The translations under genes and the position numbers were made by a program. Positions 7,542 to 16,777 of a stretch of DNA of 64,000 nt are shown piece by piece; position 1 is the stretch's first letter, and the number at the start of each line of letters is the position of its first letter. The stretch spans positions 186,001-250,000 of the forward strand of contig CAVXQE010000004.1 of NCBI GenBank assembly GCA_963763755.1, given 5' to 3'. The notes under the pieces are model-generated. The model was not told the origin of the DNA, searched no databases, and was given only the letters and a program-made list of their open reading frames with translations. The stretch comes from Gaiellasilicea sp963763755 (lineage in GTDB: Bacteria > Actinomycetota > Thermoleophilia > Gaiellales > Gaiellaceae).

Positions 7542-8675
7542 GGGGTGCGAGCTTCGAGGACGTGCTGCCGCGCGTCGCCGAGATCGTGACTGACGTCCGA
7601 GAGCGCGGCGACGCGGCGCTGCTCGACTGGACGGAGCGCCTCGACGGCGAGCGGCCGGAGCTGCGGGTGCCGGCGGATCAGCTCCGCGCTGCACAGCTGC
7701 AGCCGGACGAGCTCGAGGCCCTGCGCGGCGCTCGCGGACGCGGTCGCCGCCTTCTGCGAGCCACAGCGACCGCCGGACGTCGCACTCGAGGCGGTCGAGG
7801 GCGTGCATTCGGAGCGGCGCTGGGTTCCGCTGGCGTCGGTCGGCGTCTACGTCCCCGGCGGCCGGGCGAGCTATCCGTCCTCGCTCGTGATGGCCGCCGT
7901 CCCGGCGCGGGTCGCCGGAGTCGAACGGATCGCGATCGTGACGCCGAAAGCGTCCGAGGCGACGCTCGCCGCCGCGCACGCCCTCGGCATCGACGAGGTC
8001 TACTCGGTCGGCGGTGCCCAGGCAGTGGCCGCGCTCGCGTTCGGCACGGAGACGATCGCGCCGGTCGACAAGATCGTCGGGCCCGGAAACCGCTGGGTCA
8101 CGGCGGCGAAGCTGCTCGTCTCGAGCCACGTTGCGATCGACCTTCCGGCCGGGCCGAGCGAGGTCGTCCTGATCGCCGATGCCTCGGCCGATCCGGCCCG
8201 CTGCGCCGCCGACCTGCTCGCGCAGTCCGAGCACGGCCCGGACAGCGAGGCGATCCTCCTGAGTCTCGATCCCGGGCTTTCCGAGGCGGTGCGCGCGCTC
8301 GTCGCCGGGACCGAAAACGTCTCGATCCGGGACGTGCCGACACTCGACGAGGCGCTCGCGCTCTCGGAGACCTACGCGCCGGAGCATCTCGAGCTCTGGG
8401 TGGAAGACCCGGAGCCGCTGCTCGAACGGATCCGGAACGCGGGCACGGTCTTCGTGCGGACGTCTGCCGTCGTCGGCGACTACGCAGCCGGCGCGACGCA
8501 CATCCTGCCGACCGGAGGCCTGGCGCGAGGCTGCGGCGGGCTGGGGCTCGAGACGTTCCTGAAGCCGATCCAGCTCGTCCGCGCGGCCGACCTCTCGCGT
8601 GCGCGGGCGATCGGGCTGCCGCTGGCCCGCCTCGAGGGCCTCCAGCTGCATGCGGCCGCCCTGGAGCTGGGGTGA
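7538..8675 (+). CDS. hisD: Histidinol dehydrogenase, one frameshift
   Basis: Zinc enzyme making the last two oxidations, histidinol to histidine. Motifs seen: VGVYVPGGRASYPSS, GGAQAVAALAFGTETI, VDKIVGPGNRWVTAAK, DLPAGPSEVV, the zinc/substrate segment SEHGPDSEA and the catalytic Glu-His in YAPEHLEL. The GTG at 7538 overlaps the hisG stop (GTGA). The frame breaks near 7735. At about 379 residues the protein is shorter than typical HisD (about 430), mainly at the N-terminus. Confidence 0.93.
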
Positions 8676-10243
8676 AGGCGCAACCGCTCCCGGAGGGCTT
8701 TCGCGCCTACGAGTGGTCGCCGTCGTCGGCGGACGTGGCCACGCGGCACGGCCTGCGGCCGGAGCAGATCCTGCGCTACGACCAGAACACGCCGCCCGCT
8801 CCCGGCGTGCCGCAGGTGCCGCTGGCGGAGAGCTTCGCGCGGCTGCAGGAGTATCCGGACGGGACGTTCGCCGAGCTGCGAGCAGGCTGCCGCCGGCTAT
8901 TGCGGCGTCACGGCCGAGCAAGTGGTCGTCGGCGCCGGGGCGGACGAGCTGATCCTGCATCTGCGCCCGCACGTTCCTCGGACCGGGAAGCTCGGCGGCG
9001 ATCGAGGAGCCCACCTACGGGCTCTACCGGATCGCGACGGAGCTGGCGGGAGCGTCGATCACACGCTCGCCCGACGGCGCGGATCTGATCTGGGTCTGCA
9101 ACCCGAACAACCCGACCGGCGAGCTGCGCGAGCCGGCCGAGATCGCCGCGATCGCCCGCGCTCACCCCTCGTCCGTGGTCGTCGTCGACGAGGCCTACTA
9201 CGAGTACGCCGGCGCGACCTGTGTGCCGCTTGATCGCCGAGCAGCCGAACGTGATCGTCCTGCGGACGCTCTCGAAGGCTTTCGGCTTCGCGTCCCTTCG
9301 CGTCGGCTGGGCGGTGGCGTCGCCGGAGGTGGCGGCAGAGCTCGAGCTGCGCCGGCCGCCGGCGAGCGTCAGCGGTCCGGCCGCCCGGATCGGCGCTGCG
9401 GCCCTGCGCGACCCGCGCATCGACGTCACGGAGACGATCGCCGAGCGGGAACGGGTGCGCACCGCTCTCGTCGCGGCCGGCCACGACTGCCCCGAGGGGC
9501 ACGGCAACTTCGTCTTCCTCCGCTCCGAGGAGCCGCTCGGCGCAACGCTCGAGGAGCAGGGCCTCGTCGTGCGCGTGGTCAGCGGCGGCATCCGGATCAC
9601 GCTCCGCAGGCCTCGCGAGAACGACGTCCTCCTCGCGGCTCTCGGGGCCGCCGGCGCTCCCGCAGAGGGCCGCACCGCGTACGTCGCACGGACGAGCACC
9701 GAGACCGCGCTGCGCGTGTCGCTCGACCTCGACGGCTCGGGTCGCACCAGCTGCACGACGGGCATCGGGTTCCTCGACCACCTGCTCACGCTCTGGGCGT
9801 TCCACGCCGGCTTCGATCTCGAGCTGCTCGCGGGCGGCGACCTCGACGTCGACGAGCACCACACGGTGGAGGACGTCCTCGCCGCTCTCGGCGACGCCCT
9901 GGCCGAGGCGCTCGGCGACCGGCAGGGGATCGTGCGCTACGGGGCGGCGACGGTTCCGATGGACGAGGCGAGCGCCACCGCAGCCGTCGACCTCGTCCGG
10001 CGGCCGCACGCCGAGATCTCGCTCGCGTTCACGGGCGAGCGCGTCGGCGGGCTCGCCCTCTCGCTGCTGCCCCACGCGCTGGAGCGCTTCGCGATGCAGG
10101 CCGGGTGCACGATTCACGTCACCGCCGCCGGCACGGACGACCATCACGTGGCCGAGGCGGGGTTCAAGGCGCTCGGCCGGGCGTTGCGGGAGGCGTGCGC
10201 ACCCGCAGCAGGCGGCGTGCAGTCGACGAAGGGACTCGCGTGA
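8672..10243 (+). CDS. hisC-hisB: Fused histidinol-phosphate aminotransferase / imidazoleglycerol-phosphate dehydratase, frameshifts in the HisC part
   Basis: Two pathway enzymes in one reading frame. The N-terminal part is a PLP aminotransferase: LRYDQNTPPAPG, VCNPNNPTGELRE, VVVDEAYYEYAG and the PLP lysine in LSKAFGFASLRVGW; it ends at GGIRITLRRPRENDVLLAAL. After a linker of about 15 residues (near 9640-9680) the dehydratase begins, with TGIGFLDHLLTLWAFHAGF and the metal-binding DEHHTVEDV and DDHHVAEAGFKALGRALREA. The linker has no stop in any of the three frames and no ATG, GTG or TTG in frame before the conserved HisB start, so the fusion does not depend on a single indel. Frame breaks in the HisC part lie near 8885, 8990 and 9228. 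GTG 8672 overlaps the hisD stop. HisB steps: dehydration of IGP; HisC: transamination of the product. Confidence 0.88.
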
Positions 10244-10837
10244 AGGTCGTGCTCGCCGACTACGGCGCAGGCAATCTGCGCAGCGTCTGCTCGGCGCTCG
10301 CCCGCGCGGGCGCGGAGCCGGTCGTGAGCAAGGATCCGGCGGAGGTCGCCGCCGCCCCGCTGGCCGTCGTCGCGGGGGTCGGCCACGCTGCGCGCGCCGC
10401 CGCGGGTCTGGGGCCGCTCGCGGACGTGCTGCGCGAGCGCGTCGCTGCAGGCCGGCCCGTCTTCGGCATCTGTGTCGGGCTCCAGCTCCTCTTCGAGCAG
10501 AGCGACGAGGGGGGCGAGGGCCTGGGGCTGCTCGGCGGCCGGGTTCGCAAGCTCCACGCGCCGACGGTGCCGCACATGGGCTGGAACGAGCTCGCGTGTC
10601 ACGCGGCCGTCGAGCGTCCTCGACGGTCTCGACGGCGCTGACGTCTACTTCGCCCACAGCTACGCCGTGCAGCCGGACGACGAGAACCTCGTCGTCGCCC
10701 GGGTCGACCATGCCGGAGCTGTCGTCGCGGCGATCGAGGACGGCGTGCTCGCCGGCGTCCAGTTCCATCCCGAGCGCAGCGGCGCCGCCGGTGCGCGCGT
10801 GCTCGAGAACGTGCTGCAGTGGTCAAGAAGCGCCTGA
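10240..10837 (+). CDS. hisH: Imidazole glycerol phosphate synthase glutaminase subunit, one frameshift
   Basis: Class I glutamine amidotransferase that feeds ammonia to HisF. Shows VVLADYGAGNLRSV at the start, the nucleophile cysteine in FGICVGLQLLFE, PHMGWNEL, YFAHSYAV and the catalytic histidine and glutamate in GVQFHPERSG. Frame changes near 10600. The GTG at 10240 overlaps the hisB stop (GTGA), and the end overlaps hisF by 19 bases, fitting a stoichiometric HisH-HisF complex. Confidence 0.92.
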
Positions 10838-11559
10838 TCCCCTGCCTCGACGTCGCCGGCGGCCGCGTCGTCAAGGGCGTGCGCTTCGAGTCGCTGCGCG
10901 ACGTCGGCGATCCGGTCGAGCTCGCACAGCGGTACTCCGACGTCGGCGCCGACGAGCTCGTCTTCCTGGACATCACCGCGACCGTCGACGGGCGCGGGCC
11001 GATGCTCGAGCTCGTGGAGCGCGCGGCGGAGCGGCTGACGATTCCGTTCACGGTCGGCGGCGGGATCTCCGGTCTCGAGGACGCCCGCTCGCTGCTCCGC
11101 GCCGGGGCCGACAAGGTCGCCGTGAACCGAGCTGCGTTCGACGATCCCGAGCTGCTGACCGGGCTGGCGGCCGAGTTCGGCGCGCAGGCAGTCGTCTGCG
11201 CGATCGACGCACGCGGGGGCCGCGTCGTCACGCACGGCGGCAGGACGGAGCGCGACGCGGACGCGGTCGCCTGGGCCCGCGAGGCCGTCGCGCGGGGTGC
11301 TGGCGAGCTGCTCGTCACGTCGATCGACGCCGACGGGACGAGAGAGGGCTACGACCTGAAGCTGACGGCGGCGATGGTGAACGCGGTCGACGTCCCCGTG
11401 ATCGCCTCGGGCGGCGCAGGCGAGGCCCGGCACCTGGCGGAGGCCTTCGAGGTGGGCGCCGAGGCGGCGCTCGTGGCGTCGATCGTGCACGAGCGGCCCG
11501 AGCGCGTGCAGGAGCTGAAGGCAGAGCTGAAGGAGGCGGGATGGAACGTCCGGATCTGA
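10819..11559 (+). CDS. hisF: Imidazole glycerol phosphate synthase cyclase subunit
   Basis: TIM-barrel cyclase, 246 residues, intact. KRLIPCLDVAGGRVVKGV with the catalytic aspartate, the second catalytic aspartate in TSIDADGTREGYD, and phosphate sites VGGGISGLED and IASGGAGEARHL are visible. It makes IGP and AICAR from PRFAR with ammonia from HisH. GTG start at 10819 inside the end of hisH; the last 19 bases overlap hisI. Confidence 0.95.
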   Translation: MVKKRLIPCLDVAGGRVVKGVRFESLRDVGDPVELAQRYSDVGADELVFLDITATVDGRGPMLELVERAAERLTIPFTVGGGISGLEDARSLLRAGADKVAVNRAAFDDPELLTGLAAEFGAQAVVCAIDARGGRVVTHGGRTERDADAVAWAREAVARGAGELLVTSIDADGTREGYDLKLTAAMVNAVDVPVIASGGAGEARHLAEAFEVGAEAALVASIVHERPERVQELKAELKEAGWNVRI

Positions 11560-12095
11560 CGGCCGCGATCGTGCAGGACGCGGAGTCGAACCGTGTGCTG
11601 ATGCTGGCCTGGATGGACGAGGAGGCGCTCCGCCGCACCCGCGAGAGCGGGGAGGCCTGGTTCTGGAGCCGGTCGCGTCAGGCGTACTGGCGCAAGGGCG
11701 AGACGTCCGGCAACACGCTCGCGGTGGAGGAGCTGCGCGAGGACTGCGACGGCGACGCGATTCTCCTTCGCGTTCGCCCGGCCGGGCCCGTCTGCCACAC
11801 CGGCGCGGAGTCCTGTTTCGCGCCCTGGCTGTGGCGTGTGATCACCGAGCGCGGGCTGCAGCGTCCCGAGGGCTCGTACGTCGTGACGCTGCTCGACGAT
11901 CCGTCGCTCGCGGCACGGAAGGTGGGGGAGGAAGGCCTCGAAGCGGCGCTCGCCGGCGCCGGGGAGTCGGACCAGCGGCTCGTGGAGGAGCTCGCCGACC
12001 TCTGGTTCCACAGCTACGCGCTGCTTGCCGCGCGCGGGCTCGACCCGCAGCTGGTCGAAGAAGAGCTGGCGCGCCGAGCCGGTCACCACTCTTAG
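11541..12095 (+). CDS. hisI: Bifunctional phosphoribosyl-AMP cyclohydrolase / phosphoribosyl-ATP pyrophosphatase
   Basis: HisIE fusion of 184 residues, carrying out steps two and three of histidine synthesis. The cyclohydrolase part contains VLMLAWMDEEALRRT, FWSRSRQAYWRKGETSGN and the zinc cysteines in DCDGDAILL and CHTGAESCF. The pyrophosphatase part follows with ARKVGEEGLEAALAG and ELADLWFHSYALLAARGL. ATG 11541 is preceded by AAGGAGG. Last gene of the hisR-hisI operon. Confidence 0.94.
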   Translation: MERPDLTAAIVQDAESNRVLMLAWMDEEALRRTRESGEAWFWSRSRQAYWRKGETSGNTLAVEELREDCDGDAILLRVRPAGPVCHTGAESCFAPWLWRVITERGLQRPEGSYVVTLLDDPSLAARKVGEEGLEAALAGAGESDQRLVEELADLWFHSYALLAARGLDPQLVEEELARRAGHHS

Positions 12096-12150
12096 AGAAC
12101 CTTTCGGCGCCTCTCATTGTCCTCTTAGGCCGGCCCGCTTGACTGGCCGC

Positions 12151-12423
12151 ATGGATACCGAACCCTCCCGGATCCAGGCGGCACGCGATCGAGCCGTGGC
12201 GGCGAAGAAGGTCCTCGCCGCCGCGGCGGCGGCGCTCTTCGCGACCGTTCTCGTCGGCGTCCGCCTGAGCCACCCGGGTGACGCCACGGCGGGGAAGAGC
12301 GGGACGTCGGTCGATCAGACCGCCGACGACTCTCAGTCCCAGAGCTTCGACTTCGGCCAGAGCGACATCGGCCCGTCCGGCGAAAGTGGCGCCGGCGCGA
12401 CCGGAGGCACACATGCGTCCTGA
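12151..12423 (+). CDS. Small single-pass membrane protein of unknown function
   Basis: 90 residues: a short basic N-terminus (IQAARDRAVAAKK), one hydrophobic segment at about residues 23-41, then a polar Ser/Gln/Asp/Gly-rich tail predicted outside the membrane. I do not recognise a family. It directly precedes and overlaps apbE, followed by a ferric-reductase-like membrane protein, so a role as electron-transfer partner or ApbE substrate is possible. The tail ends in a Gly-Ala-Thr containing stretch (SGAGATGG) that only loosely resembles the D-x-x-(S/T)-G-A-(T/S) flavinylation motif and lacks the leading Asp spacing. Confidence 0.6.
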   Translation: MDTEPSRIQAARDRAVAAKKVLAAAAAALFATVLVGVRLSHPGDATAGKSGTSVDQTADDSQSQSFDFGQSDIGPSGESGAGATGGTHAS

Positions 12424-13275
12424 GCCAGCCGCGCAGCTTCGAGGCGATGGGAGTCACAGTCGAAGTCGGCGGAGCAGACCACCTCGCGTTCGAGCAGATC
12501 CGCGAGCTCTTCGCCGCGCGCGAGGCCGTCTTCAGCCGCTTCCGGAGCGGCAGTGAGCTCTCGCGCCTCAACCGCAGCGAGGCGACTGTTCTCGAGGTCA
12601 CTCCCGTCTTCGCCCGCGCCGTCTCGGTGGCCCTCGCCGCTGCCGAGCGGACCAACGGAGTGGTCGACCCGACCCTCGGAGTGGCGCTCGAGGCTGCCGG
12701 CTACGACCGGACCTTCGCCGAGCTCGTCCCGGACGAGCGCCCGCTCGGGCCTGCTCACCCAGGCTCGTGGCGGGCGCTCGCCGTCGTCGGCGGAATCCTC
12801 TTCCGCGCGGCGGGCAGCGAAGCTCGACCTGAACGGGGTCGTCAAGAGCATGGCCGTCGACGACGCGGTCGCCCTGCTCCCCGGCGACGGTTACGTCTCT
12901 GCCGGCGGCGATCTCGCGACCCGTGGCGCGATGGACGTCCTGCTTCCTTCGGGCGGAACCGTGCTCCTCCGCGGCGGCGGGATCGCGACGAGTGGGTCCT
13001 CGAGACGAAGCTGGATCCGCGGCGGCGAGCTGCAACACCACCTGATCGATCCGCGGACCGGCCGGCCGGCACGGTCGTGCTGGACCGACGTCACGGTCGC
13101 CGCCGGCTCGTGCCTCGCCGCCGACGTCGCCGCGCGGGCCGCGTTCATCCTCGCCGAAGACGGTCCGGGATGGCTCGACGACCGCGGGCTTGCGGGCTCG
13201 TTCGTGGCTCCGGAGGGAGTCTGGGCCGAGAATCGCACGTGGCACGAGCTGACGGCCTACTCGGCCGCGGCATGA
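12413..13275 (+). CDS. apbE: ApbE-family FMN transferase, two frameshifts
   Basis: Transfers FMN from FAD onto a threonine or serine of extracytoplasmic redox proteins. Family features: FEAMGVTVEV at the N-terminus, SRFRSGSELSRLNRS, KLDLNGVVKSMAVDDAV, VSAGGDLATRG and HLIDPRTGRPA. The ATG at 12413 has GGAGG five bases upstream but needs one base change near 12432 to join the conserved frame; another break lies near 12822. No lipobox or signal peptide is evident, unlike many ApbE proteins. Located between a small membrane protein and a ferric-reductase-like protein, as in known flavinylation gene sets. Confidence 0.86.
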
Positions 13276-13958
13276 ACGTCGCCTGGTATGTCGCCCGCAC
13301 CGGCGGGATCCTCGGCTTCACGCTTCTGACGGCGAGCGCCGTGCTCGGCCTCACCCTCGCCGGCCGGCCACGGCTGGCTCGCTGGCCGCGCTTCGCAATC
13401 GAGGACGTCCACCGCTTTGCGGGGATGCTCGCCGGCGTCTTCATCTGGCTGCACGTCCTCGTCTTTCTCCTGGACGACTACCTGAGCTTCGGACTCACTG
13501 ATCTGCTCGTCCCGGGCGCGGCTCCCTATCGACCCGTGTGGACGGCGCTCGGAGTCGTGGCGGCCGAGCTGCTGCTCGCCATCGCGATCACGAACCGCTT
13601 CCGGACGCGGCTGCCGTACGCGTTCTGGCGCCGCGCGCACATGCTCAACTTCCTCGTCTGGTCCCTGGCCCTGGTTCACGGAATCACGGCCGGCAGCGAC
13701 ACCGACACTGGCTGGGCACAGCTTCTCTACGCGTGCTGCGCAGGCGCGGTCGGCGGCGCGGCGGCCTGGCGGGTCTCGCGGCCGAGCTCCTGGACCACCG
13801 TCAGCGCTCCGGCTGCCGCTCCGACGCCACCCGAGGCGATGTCGGCGCGACCGAGCTTCGGGCCAGGGCCGGCGCGGCCGAGCAGCACGAACGCCGCGGC
13901 CTCCTCGAGCTCGTCCTCCCCGGCCCGCCGCAGTCCTTCGAAGAGCGTCTCACCGTAG
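13272..13958 (+). CDS. Ferric-reductase-like heme membrane protein
   Basis: Starts MNVAWYVARTGG and shows about five hydrophobic helices (roughly residues 8-30, 40-66, 80-105, 116-140, 145-165). Histidines in EDVHRFAG, IWLHVLVF, RRAHMLNF and LVHGIT are placed as b-type heme ligands of ferric reductase-like (FRD/YedZ-type) domains. The ATG at 13272 overlaps the apbE stop (ATGA). After about residue 170 the frame continues as a low-complexity tail antisense to the ketosynthase-like gene; the true stop is probably earlier and hidden by an indel. Likely passes electrons across the membrane to a flavinylated partner (inference). Confidence 0.7.
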   Translation: MNVAWYVARTGGILGFTLLTASAVLGLTLAGRPRLARWPRFAIEDVHRFAGMLAGVFIWLHVLVFLLDDYLSFGLTDLLVPGAAPYRPVWTALGVVAAELLLAIAITNRFRTRLPYAFWRRAHMLNFLVWSLALVHGITAGSDTDTGWAQLLYACCAGAVGGAAAWRVSRPSSWTTVSAPAAAPTPPEAMSARPSFGPGPARPSSTNAAASSSSSSPARRSPSKSVSP

Positions 13959-14404
13959 GCCTCGACGCCGCCTGCAAGGACGGCGTCGGCGCGGCCGAGC
14001 TCCAGGAGGTCGAGCGCCTGACCGAGAGCCTCGAGCCCCGCTGACTCACCGCAGAGGGTCACGTTCGGGCCGGCGAGCCCGAAGAGGATCCCGAGGTACC
14101 CCGCGTGCGCGTTGACGACGACGTTCGGGAAGCTCGACGGATTGACGAGCCCCGGCCCGTCCGTCAGAGCGACGCGGTTGAACTCGACCAGCGGCTCGAT
14201 GCTCGCGAACCGCGTACCGAGAACGACGGCGAAGCGCTCCGGTGCGGCCGGAAGCGGCTCCGGATGACGGAGTGCAGACGCCGCAGCGACGCACGCCAGC
14301 CGGCTCGCGCGAGCGAGCGGACGCAGGCCGCGCAGCTCCAGGTGCTCGGCGACGTCGAAGTCGCGATCGGGCGTGATCCAGCCCGCACCGAGCACGACCG
14401 CCAT
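13727..14404 (-). CDS. Ketosynthase-like protein, N-terminal thiolase half only, active cysteine missing
   Basis: 226 residues starting MAVVLGAGWITPD. It follows the beta-ketoacyl synthase fold through LLELGRADAVLAGGVEAYGE but the nucleophile region reads LCGESAGLEALGQALDLL: aligned with the neighbouring synthase, the active cysteine is replaced by serine. The C-terminal half with the two catalytic histidines is absent. This matches short ketosynthase-like partners (PF13723 type) or a chain-length-factor-like role rather than an active synthase. It starts one base after the stop of the active synthase. Its last 230 bases overlap the convergent ferric-reductase-like frame. Confidence 0.75.
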   Translation of the reverse strand: MAVVLGAGWITPDRDFDVAEHLELRGLRPLARASRLACVAAASALRHPEPLPAAPERFAVVLGTRFASIEPLVEFNRVALTDGPGLVNPSSFPNVVVNAHAGYLGILFGLAGPNVTLCGESAGLEALGQALDLLELGRADAVLAGGVEAYGETLFEGLRRAGEDELEEAAAFVLLGRAGPGPKLGRADIASGGVGAAAGALTVVQELGRETRQAAAPPTAPAQHA

Positions 14405-14405
14405 C

Positions 14406-15569
14406 TCAGCCGGCCGCCCGCAGGACGAGCGATGCGTTGGCGCCGCCGAAGGCATAGGCGTTGCTGACGACGACGCCGAGCTCCAGTTCGCGGGGCTCGT
14501 TCGGGATCGCGTCCCAGTCGCACTCCGGATCGGCCCGGGTGAAGTTCCACGTCGGCGGTGCGATCTGCTCCCGGAGCGCCTGCACGCACGCGACGGCTTC
14601 GAGCGCACTCGCCGCCCCGAGCCCGTGGCCGGTGATGGCCTTGATCGAGCTCATCGGCGGGCCGCTCTTCCCGAAGACGGCTCGGGCGGCGGCGACCTCC
14701 GCGCGGTCGTTCGCGGGCGTGCCGGTGCCGTGGGCCGAGAGGTAGCCGATCTCGCGGCGGTCGGCGCCCGCGTCCTCGAGCGCGGCTTCCATCGCCCGTG
14801 TCGCCCCGCGTCCCTTGGGATCCGGGCTGACGATGTGGAACGCGTCGCCGGAGAGGCCGATTCCTGCGAGCTCCGCAAGCGGCTCCGCTCCGCGAGCGGC
14901 GGCTGCCGTCGCCGACTCGACGACGAGCATCGCAGCGCCCTCGCCGAGAACGAGTCCGTCGCGGTCGGCGCTGAACGGCCGGCACGCCTTGGTCGCGAGG
15001 GCTCCGAGCCGCGCGAACCCCGTGAAGGCGACGCGCGAGAACGCATCGGTTCCGCCGGCGAGAACTGCGTCGGCACGTCCGAGCCGGACCAGGTCGAGCG
15101 CGTGGCCGAGGGCGTAGTTCCCGGCCGCGCACGCTCCCGCGAGCACGACCACGCGTCCGCCGAGGCCGAGCTCCGACGCGACGTCCCGGCCGACCTGGTC
15201 GGGGCCCGAGCGGACGAGCTCCTCGGCCGGGACGGTGCCCGACCGCACGTCCGCCGGAGCCCACGCCTCGAGCCAGCAGCTCTCTCCCATCGTCGTGCCG
15301 ATCGCGAGACCGACCTCCGTTCCGCCGAGGCCCGCCTGAGCGAGCGCCTGACGCCCGGCGGCCGCCGCGAGCAGCGCGGCGCGTCCCGGCCTCGGCTCGC
15401 TCGTGCTTTCGAGCGCGAGACCACGAACCTCGCAGCCGATCCGGGACGGGAAGCCTGAGGTGTCGAACGATTCGACCTGCGCCGCGCCCGTGGTGCCGGC
15501 GAGCAGAGCCGCCCAGAAGGTCTCCACGTCCGCCCCGACGGGCGAGACGACGCCGAGACCGGTGATCAC
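14406..15569 (-). CDS. Beta-ketoacyl-[ACP] synthase II-type condensing enzyme
   Basis: 388 residues with an intact catalytic triad: cysteine in VVLAGACAAGNYALG, histidine in SAHGTGTPANDRAE and histidine in SIKAITGHGLGAASALE, plus the family ending NAYAFGGANASLVL. Performs decarboxylative Claisen condensation of malonyl-ACP with an acyl chain. The GTG at 15569 overlaps the stop of the ACP gene (GTGA). Co-transcribed with a dedicated ACP and an inactive ketosynthase-like protein, so it probably builds a special acyl or polyketide chain rather than serving bulk fatty-acid synthesis. No ketoreductase, dehydratase or acyltransferase is present locally. Confidence 0.88.
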   Translation of the reverse strand: MITGLGVVSPVGADVETFWAALLAGTTGAAQVESFDTSGFPSRIGCEVRGLALESTSEPRPGRAALLAAAAGRQALAQAGLGGTEVGLAIGTTMGESCWLEAWAPADVRSGTVPAEELVRSGPDQVGRDVASELGLGGRVVVLAGACAAGNYALGHALDLVRLGRADAVLAGGTDAFSRVAFTGFARLGALATKACRPFSADRDGLVLGEGAAMLVVESATAAAARGAEPLAELAGIGLSGDAFHIVSPDPKGRGATRAMEAALEDAGADRREIGYLSAHGTGTPANDRAEVAAARAVFGKSGPPMSSIKAITGHGLGAASALEAVACVQALREQIAPPTWNFTRADPECDWDAIPNEPRELELGVVVSNAYAFGGANASLVLRAAG

Positions 15570-15832
15570 CGCCCGCTCGATGCGCCCTCCTGCTCGGCCA
15601 GCCGCGTCCGCGTCAGCGCGACGAGGCTGCCGAACGTGGTGATCCCCTTCAGCTCCTCGACCGTGAAGCTGAGCCCGTAGCGCCGTTCGACGTCGACCGC
15701 GATCTCCATCGCCATCAACGAGTCGACGCCCGCGTCGGCCAGCGTGCCGCTCAGGTCGATGGAGCCCGCGTCGATCTCCGCGACCTCCGCGACGATCGCG
15801 CGAAGCTCGTCCTCGATCTCGACCTCGGTCAA
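15566..15832 (-). CDS. Acyl carrier protein
   Basis: 88-residue acidic four-helix carrier. The phosphopantetheine serine is in GVDSLMAMEI, preceded by SGTLADA. Loaded malonyl or acyl chains are presented to the adjacent ketosynthase. TTG start at 15832 overlaps the stop of the protease-like gene (TTGA), the end overlaps the synthase start. A dedicated ACP inside this cluster supports a specialised biosynthetic or protein-acylation role. Confidence 0.9.
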   Translation of the reverse strand: MTEVEIEDELRAIVAEVAEIDAGSIDLSGTLADAGVDSLMAMEIAVDVERRYGLSFTVEELKGITTFGSLVALTRTRLAEQEGASSGR

Positions 15833-16748
15833 GCTGCGAGCTCCGGAGCGGGAGCGAAGACGCGCTCGGCGCGCCGGGCGCCCTCTGCGGTGCCGACCAG
15901 AAGTGCGAGCGGGTCGCCGATGATGCGGTACGGGGTCTGGGAGACAGCATGAGTCGAAGCGGCAAGCAGCGCCGGCCCGAGCTGAGACTCACCCGAGCGA
16001 AGTGCGTCGGCCAGACCGAGCATCCAGCGCATGTTGTCCATGTGAGCAACGACATCCACCGCTCCGACGGCGGCCGCGGCGGCCCCGCCCGTGACGACGG
16101 CCTCCGAGAAGGAGAGGCCGACTCGCCAGCGGTTCGCGGTCAGGCACGTGACCGAGAAGAGCGCGCCGAGCGGCTCGCCGGCTGCTTCCACGAGGTGGCC
16201 GGCTCGGAGCCCGTGGTACCCCGCCCAACCCTTCGGCCGGCCGTGCCCGAAGTAGATGCCGACGCCGAGCCCGAGCCGCAAGCCTCGAACCAGATCGTTG
16301 CGGGTGATCCGCTCGGACGTCCAGCGAAGCACGGGGAAGGGCGGCTCGCCGCCACGGCGCAGGTTCGCCTCCAGGCGTCCCGCGAGCTGCATGTATCGAG
16401 GCTCCCACTGCCCCAGCACCGCCAGAGGCCCCGGCGGCCCGGCTCGACGCTGCACTCGTGCCGCTGCCTTGGCGAAGACGTCGAGACCCGAGCCGAGGTC
16501 CGGCAGCCAGCCGGCCGGCACCGCCCGTCCCGAGGGATCGACGAGGAACGGCCCCGGCAAGCGCCGTGCGCGGAGCGCGCCGGCGATCGTCGACGAGCAG
16601 CAGCCCCTCGGCGCCGGCGGCCGCCTCGCAGAGCGCCTCGACCGGCCCTGGTTCTACCACCCGCACGTCGCGGACGCGCTCGTGCTCCCGCAGGAGCGGC
16701 CGGAGCGGCCCGAGGGCCGCTCCGGGTGCCGCAACGACGAAGCTCACG
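15829..16748 (-). CDS. C25/caspase-fold cysteine protease-like protein, one frameshift
   Basis: About 306 residues. The second half has the hallmarks of gingipain-type (C25) or CHAT-like caspase-fold proteases: catalytic histidine in GIYFGHGRPKGWAGY, catalytic cysteine in LFSVTCLTANRW, a GLSFSEAVV segment followed by a Gly/Ala-rich core strand and HMDN, and the terminal YRIIGDPLALL. The GTG at 16748 has GGGAGG upstream; the N-terminal 55 residues are in another frame that joins near 16578. No signal peptide, so it should be cytoplasmic. It is coupled to the ACP and ketosynthase genes, an unusual partnership. Substrate unknown; the big repeat protein upstream is a candidate. Confidence 0.75.
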
Positions 16749-16777
16749 CCGCCTCCCTCGCCGTCGGCTCGGTCGCG

